A stretch of 22,557 nucleotides of DNA from JAWVZY01 sp033721955 (GCA_033721955.1 JAWVZY010000011.1:1-22557), one strand, 5' to 3'. Numbered from the stretch's first letter, positions 1 to 6,564 are shown. Numbers and translations are program-made. Notes: generated by a model not told the origin, from the sequence alone.

Positions 1-88
1 GCTGATTAGTTTTACCAATTCTTAACAAAACCAAACCTCGGACTATCCAAATTCTGCTCAATAGCGATTCTAACTTCATCCATGGCCC

Positions 89-152
89 GCAACAAAGCAA
101 AGAAGGGCGCCCTTTTGGGCGTTTTTATTTGTCTTCAATTATCTGTAGTGGC
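89..152. repeat. 64-bp direct repeat, copy 1
   Basis: This copy matches 259-322 at 58 of 64 positions, with a constant offset of 170 bp and no gaps. It contains a small GC hairpin followed by a T-run, then a conserved unstructured tail ending in GTAGTGGC. The conserved part outside the hairpin argues that this is a duplicated unit and not just two similar terminators. Its function is unknown. Confidence 0.85.
108..126 (+). terminator. terminator-like hairpin in repeat copy 1
   Basis: CGCCC (108-112) pairs with GGGCG (117-121) across a TTTT loop and is followed by TTTTTATTT. This has the form of an intrinsic terminator on the plus strand. It would serve a gene upstream of the window, or it may simply be part of the repeat. 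Confidence 0.5.
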
Positions 153-165
153 AGGGGCTCGAACC

Positions 166-231
166 ATTTTGCCCCGTGTTGGAAAGTATTGAAAACCGAG
201 GGTTTTCAAAGTCAGGGGTTCGGGGCAAAAT
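166..231. repeat. nested inverted repeat
   Basis: Outer arms ATTTTGCCCCG (166-176) and CGGGGCAAAAT (221-231) are perfect 11-bp complements. Inside them lies a 9-bp perfect hairpin, TTGAAAACC (189-197) and GGTTTTCAA (201-209), with a 3-nt loop. The two nested stems make a compact structured element between the two repeat copies. It could be a structured RNA, a protein-binding palindrome or the remains of a small mobile element. I do not recognise its family. Confidence 0.6.
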
Positions 232-258
232 ATGTGTTTATGTGAGATTCCCTGCCCG

Positions 259-322
259 GCAACAAAGTAAATAAAAGTGCCCTTTTGGGCGTTTTTATTT
301 GTCTTCAGTTATCTGTAGTGGC
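259..322. repeat. 64-bp direct repeat, copy 2
   Basis: Second copy of the unit at 89-152, differing at six positions. Four of the six differences lie in the A-rich segment before the hairpin, where copy 1 reads GGGCGCCC and copy 2 reads AAGTGCCC, so the second hairpin is one G-C pair weaker. Confidence 0.85.
278..296 (+). terminator. terminator-like hairpin in repeat copy 2
   Basis: GCCC (279-282) pairs with GGGC (287-290), extended by a T-G wobble, and is followed by a T-run. Any transcript starting between the two repeat copies would end here. Confidence 0.45.
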
Positions 323-377
323 TCAAAAGACGGAATGAGCGAATCGAAGGAGTCCGGGGTAGAAGTGCTTAAGTGTG

Positions 378-386
378 TGTTAAAAT
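378..386 (+). promoter_or_regulatory. extended -10 promoter, leaderless gene at 393
   Basis: TGT followed by TAAAAT (381-386) forms an extended -10, and the ATG begins only 6 nt later. No Shine-Dalgarno site fits between. The arrangement is almost identical to the one in front of ftsE, which raises confidence that it is real. Confidence 0.5.
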
Positions 387-392
387 ATAAAT

Positions 393-977
393 ATGCTTGA
401 ACATTTTATTTTAGGATTTGTTATACAATTTACAACAAGCTTAGGAGATACTATTGCAAGAATTCCTGTGAGCGCCAGATTAAGCCGTAGAAGAAAGGGT
501 AAATTCGCCTTTTCTACAGGTGCGTTTCTGGCAATTACCGCATCAATATTTGTTGCTTTTATATTTGCAGGAATATTGGAAGAGCTCCCCCATACCAGGT
601 ATATAAGCGCGGGTGTAGTTTTAATACTTTCGGGAATTATCTATTTTGATGTGTTCAAAGGACGCTTCAGGCAGAAAGCTGAGAAAAAAATGGCCTCGCC
701 TCTATCTACAGAAAGATTCTTCAAATTGCTTGGGATAGGCTTTTTAGTATCTTCAGTGCTGGTAGCAGATAACACAATCGCTATTGCACCACTTTTTATA
801 AATACCAACATAGACAGTAAGATAGCTGCGGTTATCGGAATTGTTTTGGCTACAATACTGCAGGTTATAATAGTTATAAGATCTGCAGAAAAAATACAAA
901 AACTACCCCACAAAAAAGAAATTACAACAATAAGCTTAGTAATATTATCTGTCCTCATATTTATCGGGGTGGTATAA
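393..977 (+). CDS. six-helix membrane protein, possible cation/LysE-type transporter
   Basis: The 194-residue protein is very hydrophobic, with about six membrane helices (roughly 4-20, 41-62, 68-87, 111-133, 143-163, 177-193). A basic loop (RLSRRRKGK, 29-37) suggests a cytoplasmic segment. It seems to have two similar halves: TSLGDTIARIP at 15-25 and VLVADNTIAIAP at 122-133, each with an acidic residue inside a helix. Such inverted-repeat membrane proteins with conserved intramembrane Asp include the LysE, CadD and UPF0016 cation or amino-acid exporters. Assignment to one of them is only an inference. The gene probably belongs with the next one: its TAA stop lies inside the predicted -10 of that gene. 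No ribosome binding site is visible, and an extended -10 just before the ATG suggests a leaderless mRNA. Confidence 0.6.
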   Translation: MLEHFILGFVIQFTTSLGDTIARIPVSARLSRRRKGKFAFSTGAFLAITASIFVAFIFAGILEELPHTRYISAGVVLILSGIIYFDVFKGRFRQKAEKKMASPLSTERFFKLLGIGFLVSSVLVADNTIAIAPLFINTNIDSKIAAVIGIVLATILQVIIVIRSAEKIQKLPHKKEITTISLVILSVLIFIGVV

Positions 978-978
978 T
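970..978 (+). promoter_or_regulatory. extended -10 promoter, leaderless gene at 986
   Basis: TGG followed by a perfect TATAAT (973-978) overlaps the stop codon of the upstream gene. The next ATG starts 7 nt later. This predicts an internal, leaderless promoter for the permease gene; no -35 match is needed with an extended -10. Confidence 0.55.
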
Positions 979-985
979 AGAAATA

Positions 986-2011
986 ATGGATACTAGCAAG
1001 ACACAATTTCACTTTCTGGCAGCCCTTTTGCTTATGGGTTTTATCTTGCTGCTGTTTATTTACCTCCCCTATATTGACGCAATGCTTTTGGGAGCTGTGC
1101 TTGGCATAGTTTTCTATCCACTCTATAAAAAATTAATAAAAGCAACAGGAGGCAAAGAGGTGATATCCGCACTCATAACTGTAATTGTTGTATTTTTAGT
1201 TATACTGGCACCTATTTTCTTTTTTGGCTCTCAGATACTACAAGAAGCCACGCAGGTCTATGAAACACTACGCGAGGGAGGTATATCAAGCACATTGCAG
1301 GCACCCATTGAGACATTAGAGAGTATTATAGGCAGATTTGTACCGGGAATATCTATAAACTTAAATGAACTTGCACGGGCAGGAGCTGAATTTTTCATAC
1401 AGAATATCAGCGCTATATTTTCAGGCATAGCTAGCTTTTTAGCGGTTGTATTTTTAGGCATGCTCTCGTTCTATTATTTATTAAAAGATGGTAAAAAATT
1501 AAAGGACTATTTTATACGACTAAGCCCTCTAAAAGACGAAAATGACAGAATGATAATATCGCGCCTTACATCAACAGTAAATTCCGTGGTGCGAGGCCAG
1601 CTTTTAATAGCACTAATACAAGGCGCACTTACCGGACTGGGTTTTTCTATATTCGGCATACCAAGTCCATTTCTGTGGGGAAGCATAGCTTTTCTGGCGG
1701 CGCTTATTCCATCTATTGGCACCGCACTTGTGCTTATTCCCGGAATATTATATCTATTTATTACAGGTAATACATTTGGCGCACTTGGACTTACCATGTG
1801 GGGAGTGCTTGCAGTAGGACTTGTAGACAATCTGCTCGGCCCGCGATTGATGCGAGGTAAGGAGGGTATTATGCACCCACTGCTTATTTTATTGAGCGTT
1901 CTTGGAGGTATTAGGTTATTTGGAGTGTCGGGGCTTCTCATAGGTCCGCTTGTACTTAGCTTTTTTATAGTAGTGGCAGATGTTTATATGAAAAATAAAA
2001 AAGCTACATAA
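986..2011 (+). CDS. AI-2E family transporter (PerM/YdiK-like permease)
   Basis: This 341-residue polytopic membrane protein has the length and layout of the AI-2E exporter superfamily. Hydrophobic pairs lie at the N-terminus (about 10-50), followed by a helix near 60-85, a central soluble stretch (about 85-150), and a C-terminal half of five or so helices. Family-typical motifs are the segment with PSPFLWGSIAFLAALIPSIG, the following IPGILYLF, and GLVDNLLGPRLMRGK near residues 280-295. Members export diverse solutes; quorum-signal transport is proven for few, so the substrate is unknown. The start is ATG with no Shine-Dalgarno site, 8 nt after the previous stop, and just behind a TATAAT box. 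The gene ends at a strong bidirectional terminator. Confidence 0.85.
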   Translation: MDTSKTQFHFLAALLLMGFILLLFIYLPYIDAMLLGAVLGIVFYPLYKKLIKATGGKEVISALITVIVVFLVILAPIFFFGSQILQEATQVYETLREGGISSTLQAPIETLESIIGRFVPGISINLNELARAGAEFFIQNISAIFSGIASFLAVVFLGMLSFYYLLKDGKKLKDYFIRLSPLKDENDRMIISRLTSTVNSVVRGQLLIALIQGALTGLGFSIFGIPSPFLWGSIAFLAALIPSIGTALVLIPGILYLFITGNTFGALGLTMWGVLAVGLVDNLLGPRLMRGKEGIMHPLLILLSVLGGIRLFGVSGLLIGPLVLSFFIVVADVYMKNKKAT

Positions 2012-2028
2012 AACAATAAAGCTAGAAT

Positions 2029-2070
2029 ACCAATAAAAAACCCGGGCAATTGCCCGGGTTTTTTATTGGT
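2029..2070. terminator. 42-bp perfect palindrome, bidirectional terminator
   Basis: The arms 2029-2049 and 2050-2070 are exact reverse complements, with a GC core CCCGGGCAATTGCCCGGG flanked by A- and T-tracts. It sits between two convergent genes (stops at 2011 and 2087), so it can end transcription from both sides. Confidence 0.9.
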
Positions 2071-2086
2071 GGTTATATAACTTAAC

Positions 2087-2437
2087 TTACCCAAAATATT
2101 TACCTGCAAAATATATACTGGAGGCAATTATAAAGGCGGGAACTATCCAGTCAACAAAATTCAAATATGTATGTGCCTGCTCGGGAGCTACAAAGCGCCA
2201 TAATATAAATTCAAAAATAAATAAGCTTCCCATAGCTACTGCCACCACCGCGAAGGGAGCAAAATGCTGTTTTATAAATTTAAAGTATAGAATATAAATT
2301 CCTCCAAAAATTATAATATCTACAATATAATGCACCGCTATAAAAGCGTTGCGAGGCATATCTTTGGCTAAAGTAAATATACCCAAAGCTAAAAGCCAGC
2401 CGAAAAGTGTGATAGAAAATATTATTAATGCTTGCAT
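2087..2437 (-). CDS. small four-helix membrane protein, unknown function
   Basis: The 116-residue protein consists almost wholly of four hydrophobic helices (about 3-23, 33-53, 60-80, 92-112) joined by very short loops. It has a few charged residues inside or near the membrane (D25, H36, D40, H58, E76, D95). I do not recognise a family. The start ATG at 2437 has no Shine-Dalgarno site; a perfect TATAAT lies 9 nt upstream, overlapping the end of the upstream gene, so it may have its own leaderless transcript. It follows the 190-aa membrane protein by 18 nt and probably also reads through from it. Confidence 0.7.
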   Translation of the reverse strand: MQALIIFSITLFGWLLALGIFTLAKDMPRNAFIAVHYIVDIIIFGGIYILYFKFIKQHFAPFAVVAVAMGSLFIFEFILWRFVAPEQAHTYLNFVDWIVPAFIIASSIYFAGKYFG

Positions 2438-2446
2438 ATATATTTT

Positions 2447-2452
2447 ATTATA
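2447..2452 (-). promoter_or_regulatory. -10 box before the 116-aa membrane protein
   Basis: Perfect TATAAT on the minus strand, 9 nt before ATG 2437, in the short gap after the stop of the upstream gene. No clear -35 is visible. It fits the leaderless pattern seen at several other genes in the window. Confidence 0.4.
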
Positions 2453-2455
2453 ATG

Positions 2456-3028
2456 TTATTTAACTTCACAAATTAAAGGATCATACGCTTTTTTTGCGGT
2501 GATATAAAGAGAAAACATCAATATAATTACAGCTACTATATTAATTTCCTGACCATTTAAAGGCAAAAAGCCAACCAAGGAGGCGGTGGCTCCAAGCCCT
2601 ATAATTGAGGCCAAAACTACAGATCCGCACGAGGCACAGCCCACTCCGAGCAAACCTACAAGCATTCCTATTAAACTAACCCCGCTTGCCCTCTGAAAAC
2701 TAAGTCTCTGCTTAAAATAATATACACTAAAAGATATATTAATGCCCACAAGAACTGAGATAAAAATTATAAAAACCGCGCCCCAAAAAGTAAAATTAGT
2801 AGCTATTCCTCCAAGCAGACTTAAAAGAATATTTAATTTATGTGTAGCACTTGCCGTCTCTGAGCTTATTATATCTACAATAAAGGGTAAATTAGGCATC
2901 CATATAGATATGCTGAATATAACAAGAGTAATCACAGAAGCTAAAAAAATATAGACCGGCTTTTTAAACACCGTTCTAAAACTTTTATAGGCCTTATCTA
3001 TATTTTCTTTTGAGGGGATTATATTCAT
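2456..3028 (-). CDS. membrane protein with a GCASCG (CxxC) motif, unknown
   Basis: The 190-residue protein has a short charged N-terminus, then helices at about 26-44, 65-83, 84-103, 117-135, 138-155 and 162-178. The standout feature is GVGCASCGSVVLASIIG (128-144), with C131 and C134 at a helix boundary, followed by a Gly/Ala-rich helix and LPLNGQEI. CxxC in a membrane helix can bind metal or act as a redox pair, but I cannot assign a family. C187 is the only other cysteine. No Shine-Dalgarno site precedes ATG 3028. A possible promoter on the minus strand has -10 TATGAT (3063-3068) and a weak -35 TTGTTT (3084-3089) with a short 15-bp spacer. It is followed 18 nt later by the 116-aa membrane protein. 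Confidence 0.7.
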   Translation of the reverse strand: MNIIPSKENIDKAYKSFRTVFKKPVYIFLASVITLVIFSISIWMPNLPFIVDIISSETASATHKLNILLSLLGGIATNFTFWGAVFIIFISVLVGINISFSVYYFKQRLSFQRASGVSLIGMLVGLLGVGCASCGSVVLASIIGLGATASLVGFLPLNGQEINIVAVIILMFSLYITAKKAYDPLICEVK

Positions 3029-3094
3029 GGGCGAATTTATTTCTTGTCACTAAAGTCAGGATATCATAATTCATAACATAAAAAAACAATATAA

Positions 3095-3118
3095 AAACGG
3101 TAGCAGGCGCTACCGTTT
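3095..3118 (-). terminator. terminator after the 79-aa gene
   Basis: AAACGGTAGC (3095-3104) and GCTACCGTTT (3109-3118) form a 10-bp stem with a 4-nt loop. On the minus strand it is followed by a T-run. It lies just after the stop codon at 3126. Confidence 0.8.
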
Positions 3119-3125
3119 AATAGCA

Positions 3126-3365
3126 TTAAAGATACAGAGTTATATGTCTTAAGCACATTTCTGTGTCCCCTCTTGCCATATTATTTGCGATAGGCGCGGT
3201 CTTCCCTTCTATCCGGCAAGAAATGCACAACCTATCTGTTATTTCAGCTTTTGAAGCAAGATGCTTTAAGCGTTTTTGTTGTCTTTTACTAAGCCCTTCT
3301 TTGGTATGGCTATATTCAAGTAATTTCAGTAGTTCTGACTTTTCTACATTTTTATCTTGAGACAT
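3126..3365 (-). CDS. 79-aa soluble protein with CxxC and CxxH pairs
   Basis: I do not recognise the family. The N-terminal half (residues 7-43) is charged and likely helical, rich in Lys, Leu and Glu. The C-terminal half holds C47-I-S-C50 and then C71-L-R-H74, a CX2C-X20-CX2H spacing that could bind one zinc ion. Unlike most genes here it has a well-formed Shine-Dalgarno site (AGAGAGG, 7 nt before ATG), a canonical promoter with a 17-bp spacer, and its own terminator. It is therefore a single-gene unit. Zinc binding and a nucleic-acid or regulatory role are inferences from the residue pattern only. Confidence 0.65.
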   Translation of the reverse strand: MSQDKNVEKSELLKLLEYSHTKEGLSKRQQKRLKHLASKAEITDRLCISCRIEGKTAPIANNMARGDTEMCLRHITLYL

Positions 3366-3395
3366 ATTGAAACCTCTCTCTTGAGAACTGGCTCG

Positions 3396-3424
3396 ATATT
3401 ACCACCCGTCTATTTATGTGTCAA
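3396..3424 (-). promoter_or_regulatory. canonical sigma-70 promoter of the 79-aa gene
   Basis: On the minus strand TTGACA (3419-3424) is followed by exactly 17 bp and then TAATAT (3396-3401). A start near 3389 gives a 5' UTR of about 24 nt containing the AGAGAGG ribosome site. The -35 abuts the terminator of the upstream operon. Confidence 0.75.
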
Positions 3425-3426
3425 CA

Positions 3427-3457
3427 AAAAACCGGGGCTATAATGGCCCCGGTTTTT
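3427..3457 (-). terminator. terminator of the prfB-ftsEX operon
   Basis: A 12-bp stem, AAAAACCGGGGC (3427-3438) with GCCCCGGTTTTT (3446-3457), encloses a 7-nt loop and ends in a T-run on the minus strand. It lies 11 bp past the stop of the 112-aa gene. Confidence 0.9.
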
Positions 3458-3467
3458 ATGATTGTCT

Positions 3468-3806
3468 CTATGATTTATCCTCTTGTATTTCGTCCATCAT
3501 GCTCTTTGTACGCCTATACATAAACCACGCAAGCGGTGCAGCTACCAAAAACATACCCACACCCTCAGCTATATCCTGCTTTGCGCGATTATAATCTACC
3601 TCGCATGTCTCTTCAGGCTCTTCTCCTTGCGGCTTTTCTTCATCAAGGCGCGCGGGAACAGGCCTATACCTACACTCCTCTACCTCCAAAACATAGGTGC
3701 GCAAGGTCGCGTTTACAGCCCTGCCCACACCAAAAAGCGCTACAAGCGTGCTTACAACAAGTATAATGGCTAAGGCGGCGGCAAATATTATTTTAAACCA
3801 ATTCAT
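3468..3806 (-). CDS. two-helix membrane protein downstream of ftsX, unknown
   Basis: The 112-residue protein has one helix at about 5-27, a polar Glu/Pro-rich loop (30-80), and a second helix at about 83-98 followed by YRRTKSMMDEIQEDKS. The positively charged RRTK after helix 2 argues for both ends in the cytoplasm and the loop outside. The loop has just two cysteines, C45 and C68, which could form a disulfide bond. I do not recognise a family. It is the last gene of the operon, starting 24 nt after the ftsX stop, so a role with FtsEX at the membrane is a reasonable but untested guess. The gap before the ATG is AT-rich, with -10-like sequence but no Shine-Dalgarno site. Confidence 0.7.
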   Translation of the reverse strand: MNWFKIIFAAALAIILVVSTLVALFGVGRAVNATLRTYVLEVEECRYRPVPARLDEEKPQGEEPEETCEVDYNRAKQDIAEGVGMFLVAAPLAWFMYRRTKSMMDEIQEDKS

Positions 3807-3830
3807 ATTTTTATATAATTTAATCTTATC

Positions 3831-4736
3831 TTAGACCTTTAAATACCTGCGAACAGCAAGCCATGAGGATACCATACCAAGAGATATGCCCGCACCTAAA
3901 ATAAGGGCAATAAATGTCCATGTATTTTGCATTAGATATCCGTAGAGATCAATATCAGCAAATATTAATGAAAGGCGAGAATTCATAAATTTTGTTCCTC
4001 CAAAATAGGTGCCTACAACAATAAGACCCGCAAGTGTGCCATAAAGAGCGCCTGTAATAACAAAGGGGGTGCGAACAAACCAATTACTACCTCCAACGAG
4101 TTTCATAATGTGTATTTCATCCCGAGATGTAAATATAGCAAGACGTATAGTATTAAATGTTACAAATATAACAAGGGCAGTTAAAACAATGGTAAAGAGA
4201 AGGCCGGCCCTGTTCATGTTATCAGATATCTGGCTAATACTATTTATAACTTTTTCATTTTCACGGAAATTAATATCATCAATAAATTCACTTGCGGCAG
4301 AGGCCTCAAGCGACTGCACTATAGCGGCAAATTGATCAGGGTCATGCACCTTTATATTAATTGATGCCTGAAGAGGGTTATTATCAAGCTCATCAAGAGA
4401 TTGTATCAAAACCTCATTTCCCGCATGCTTTTGGGTAAAGGCCTCAAGAGCATCATCTCTTGAAATATATGCCACAGAACGCACCTCTACCCTATGTTCA
4501 AGTTCCTCTTTTACAGAGAGAATATCGGTCTCGCTTGCATCCTGCTTAAAGTAAACGCTTACATCTACTTTTTCCTGAAGACCGCTAACAAGAGTATCTA
4601 ATGAAGCATCAAATAAAAAGAGACCTCCTATAACACCAAGTGCCGCAAACATCATAAAAAGCGTAGCTACTGAAAGCCATAAATTCCTGTAAAAGTTTCT
4701 CCATGAATTTCTAATTATTCGCCAAAGATTTATCAT
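3831..4736 (-). CDS. ftsX: cell division protein FtsX
   Basis: FtsX is the membrane half of the ABC-type FtsEX complex, which in other bacteria activates peptidoglycan hydrolases at the division site. The 301-residue protein has the expected layout: a cytoplasmic N-terminus with WRNFYRNLW, helix 1 at about 22-42, an extracellular domain of about 130 residues (44-175) with VDVSVYFKQD near its start, then three helices (about 178-200, 226-246, 272-292). The segment SRDEIHIMKLVGGSNWFVRTPF (204-225) between helices 2 and 3 is the conserved FtsX coupling loop. The gene starts 15 nt after the ftsE stop with no Shine-Dalgarno site. It is followed by a small membrane protein. Confidence 0.95.
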   Translation of the reverse strand: MINLWRIIRNSWRNFYRNLWLSVATLFMMFAALGVIGGLFLFDASLDTLVSGLQEKVDVSVYFKQDASETDILSVKEELEHRVEVRSVAYISRDDALEAFTQKHAGNEVLIQSLDELDNNPLQASINIKVHDPDQFAAIVQSLEASAASEFIDDINFRENEKVINSISQISDNMNRAGLLFTIVLTALVIFVTFNTIRLAIFTSRDEIHIMKLVGGSNWFVRTPFVITGALYGTLAGLIVVGTYFGGTKFMNSRLSLIFADIDLYGYLMQNTWTFIALILGAGISLGMVSSWLAVRRYLKV

Positions 4737-4751
4737 AAAAATAAATTGAAC

Positions 4752-5435
4752 TTATCTAATTTTATATTTACCCTGTTCTTCATCAGATATTACCCTGCCA
4801 TCATGCAAAGTTATAACACGCTTTTTCAGAGAGTTTATCACCGCCTCATCATGTGTTGCCAAAATAATAGCTGTGCCCAATTTGTTTATCTTAAGCAGAA
4901 GATCTGTTATCTCCCAGGTATGTATTGGGTCAAGGTTGCCCGTAGGCTCATCTGCCGCCAAAACCTCAGGGCGCTGAACAAGAGCCCTGGCCATAGCTAC
5001 TCTCTGTTTTTCTCCTCCTGAAAGTTCATGAGGAAATCTTTTTTCTTTACCCATAAGTCCCACGACTTCAAGAGCTTGTGGAACATCTTCCATTATTTCT
5101 CTGGTGGCCCTGCCTGCCGCTTCCATTGCAAAAGCTACATTCTCAAAAACATTTTTTGAGGGTAAAAGTTTAAAATCCTGAAAAACCGAGGCAACTTTTC
5201 TGCGATAAAGAGGTAGTTCTGACTGGTGAAATGTACTTATATCTATTCCCTGAAAAAATACTTTGCCCTGGCTGGGATCTGATTCGCGCAATAACAATTT
5301 TAAAATTGTACTCTTACCCGCACCACTTCTTCCTACCAAAGATACAAATTCCCCCGGTTCTATACGAAAAGAGACATCTTCAAGCGCGACGACTCCTTTA
5401 GGATATGTTTTTGTAACTTCTTCAAAAATTACCAT
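4752..5435 (-). CDS. ftsE: cell division ATP-binding protein FtsE
   Basis: FtsE is the cytoplasmic ATPase of the FtsEX complex and drives FtsX. All ABC motifs are present in 227 residues: Walker A GRSGAGKST (35-43), the Q-loop at Q86 in FQDFKLL, the signature LSGGEKQR (138-145), Walker B with VLAADEPTGNLDP (158-170) and the H-loop H195 in ATHDE. Size and motif details fit FtsE better than a general LolD-type exporter, and ftsX next door settles it. The ATG follows the prfB stop by only 4 nt. An extended -10 overlapping that stop may give ftsE its own leaderless transcript. Confidence 0.96.
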   Translation of the reverse strand: MVIFEEVTKTYPKGVVALEDVSFRIEPGEFVSLVGRSGAGKSTILKLLLRESDPSQGKVFFQGIDISTFHQSELPLYRRKVASVFQDFKLLPSKNVFENVAFAMEAAGRATREIMEDVPQALEVVGLMGKEKRFPHELSGGEKQRVAMARALVQRPEVLAADEPTGNLDPIHTWEITDLLLKINKLGTAIILATHDEAVINSLKKRVITLHDGRVISDEEQGKYKIR

Positions 5436-5439
5436 ATAT

Positions 5440-6532
5440 TTATTTTAACATTTTTATCTCTTCATCTATAAATTTATCTAAATCTCCATCTAGCACGGCC
5501 TCTACATCTGACAGCTCAACATTTGTTCTATGGTCTTTTACCATTTGGTAAGGATGTAGCACATATGAGCGTATCTGGCTCCCCCATTCATTTGCGATAT
5601 TGCCGCCTTTAAGCTCTTTCAATTCTTTCTTGCGCTCCTTTTGTTTTACCATATATAATTTTGCGCGCAACATTTCCATTGCTTTTTCCTTGTTTGTGCC
5701 CTGTAAACGCTCGCTTTGAGATGAGGCAGATATTCCTGTAGGTGTATGGGTTACACGAACTGCACTTTCTCTTTTATTTACATACTGACCTCCGGGACCT
5801 GAAGAGCGAAAGGTATCTACGCGTATGTCTTCATCAGGTATTTCCATTTCTTCTATCTTTTCTAATTTAGGTATCACTTCTACAAGAGCGAATGAGGTGT
5901 GGCGCAACTTCTGAGCCGAATAAGGTGATATACGCACAAGCCGATGCACACCGCTCTCACCTTTTAAAAATCCATAAGCATATCTTCCTTTTGCCTCAAG
6001 AGTTGCCTCTTTAATGCCCTTATCTTCACCATGCGATATATCATGTAAAATCGCCTTATAATCGTTTTTTTCAAGATAGCGCTGATACATACGAAGGAGC
6101 ATCTGGGCCCAATCCTGAGCATCAAGACCCCCCGCACCCGCGTAAATCGTTATATAAGCATCATTCTTATCATATTCTCCTGACAAAAAAATACGGAACT
6201 CTTCTTTAGTATACTTTTCACTTAGAATATTAAGACGTTCAACTATCTCATTTCTTAACTCAGGATCATGACCTGAAAGATCGGCAAGCTCCTCTAATTC
6301 TTGAAGCTCTGTCTTCATGCTTTGCCAAAAATCTACTTCTTCTTGCAGGTCAGAGAGTTTTTTTGTAACCTCTGCTGCGTGCTCGGGATTATCCCAAAAA
6401 TTCTCTTGCTGAGTTTCCTTCTTAAGTTCTTCAATTTCTGCCTTTACTTTGGGAAAATCAAAGACGGTCCTCGACTTCGAGGACCTTAGTTTTTAATTCT
6501 TCCAGCTGATCTTTAATTTCATGTATTTCCAT
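5440..6532 (-). CDS. prfB: peptide chain release factor 2, with programmed +1 frameshift
   Basis: RF2 ends translation at UGA and UAA. The gene is split between two frames. ATG 6532 opens 24 codons ending ...EVEDRL, then CTT (6461-6463) and an in-frame TGA (6458-6460). A +1 shift at CTT reads GAT and continues DFPKVKAEIE into the long frame, giving 363 residues, the usual RF2 length. This is the classical RF2 autoregulatory site. The peptidyl-release motif GGQ is at 247-249 (in SSGPGGQYVNKRES). The codon-recognition tripeptide is SPY (202-204) where E. coli has SPF. A perfect hairpin (6466-6485) abuts the shift site. A TATAAT box 9 nt before ATG 6532 and no ribosome site suggest a leaderless mRNA. 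It heads the operon with ftsE and ftsX. Confidence 0.95.
5442..5450 (-). promoter_or_regulatory. extended -10 promoter, leaderless ftsE
   Basis: On the minus strand TGT plus TAAAAT overlaps the last codons of prfB, and the ftsE ATG begins 6 nt later. The 18-nt stretch ending in ATG is nearly identical to the one before the gene at 393. Confidence 0.45.
6458..6463 (-). other. programmed +1 frameshift site of prfB
   Basis: On the minus strand the zero-frame reads GAC CGT CTT TGA. Slipping by +1 on CTT gives GAT TTT CCC and fuses the frames. The upstream Shine-Dalgarno-like stimulator is weak: GAGG lies 5 nt before CTT, where the E. coli site has AGGGGG 3 nt before it. Confidence 0.93.
6466..6485 (-). 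other. perfect hairpin just upstream of the prfB frameshift site
   Basis: GGTCCTCGA and TCGAGGACC are complementary over 9 bp around two central bases, or 7 bp with a hexaloop. The stem lies within codons 16-23 of prfB, its 3' end 2 nt before the CTT slip codon, and it contains the GAGG element. It may affect frameshifting by hiding or exposing that element. Confidence 0.7.
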
Positions 6533-6541
6533 AACAAGTAT

Positions 6542-6547
6542 ATTATA
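6542..6547 (-). promoter_or_regulatory. -10 box of prfB operon
   Basis: Perfect TATAAT on the minus strand, 9 nt before ATG 6532. The region where a -35 should lie overlaps the terminator of the preceding gene and matches only weakly (TGTATT). Confidence 0.5.
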
Positions 6548-6564
6548 CCCGATTTTTATAAAAA

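Larger units (their letters stand above)
1..392. other. gene-poor left end with repeats and hairpins
   Basis: No convincing complete gene is visible. The stretch holds a duplicated 64-bp segment (89-152 and 259-322), a terminator-like hairpin in each copy, and between them a nested palindrome (166-231). On the minus strand an open frame ends in TAA at 12-14 and could encode about 23 residues from ATG 83 (start MDEVRIAIEQ, end GFVKNW). It may be a gene remnant or chance. The segment 323-392 leads into the first gene and carries a candidate promoter at its end. Confidence 0.5.

Noticed and set aside
150..176. tRNA gene at the left end
   Set aside because: The GGTTCGA-like segment on the minus strand lacks a matching T-stem, acceptor stem and anticodon arm.
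5440..6318. prfB starting at ATG 6318 as a 292-aa protein
   Set aside because: This would delete the N-terminal helical domain of RF2; the frameshift reading restores the full 363-residue protein.
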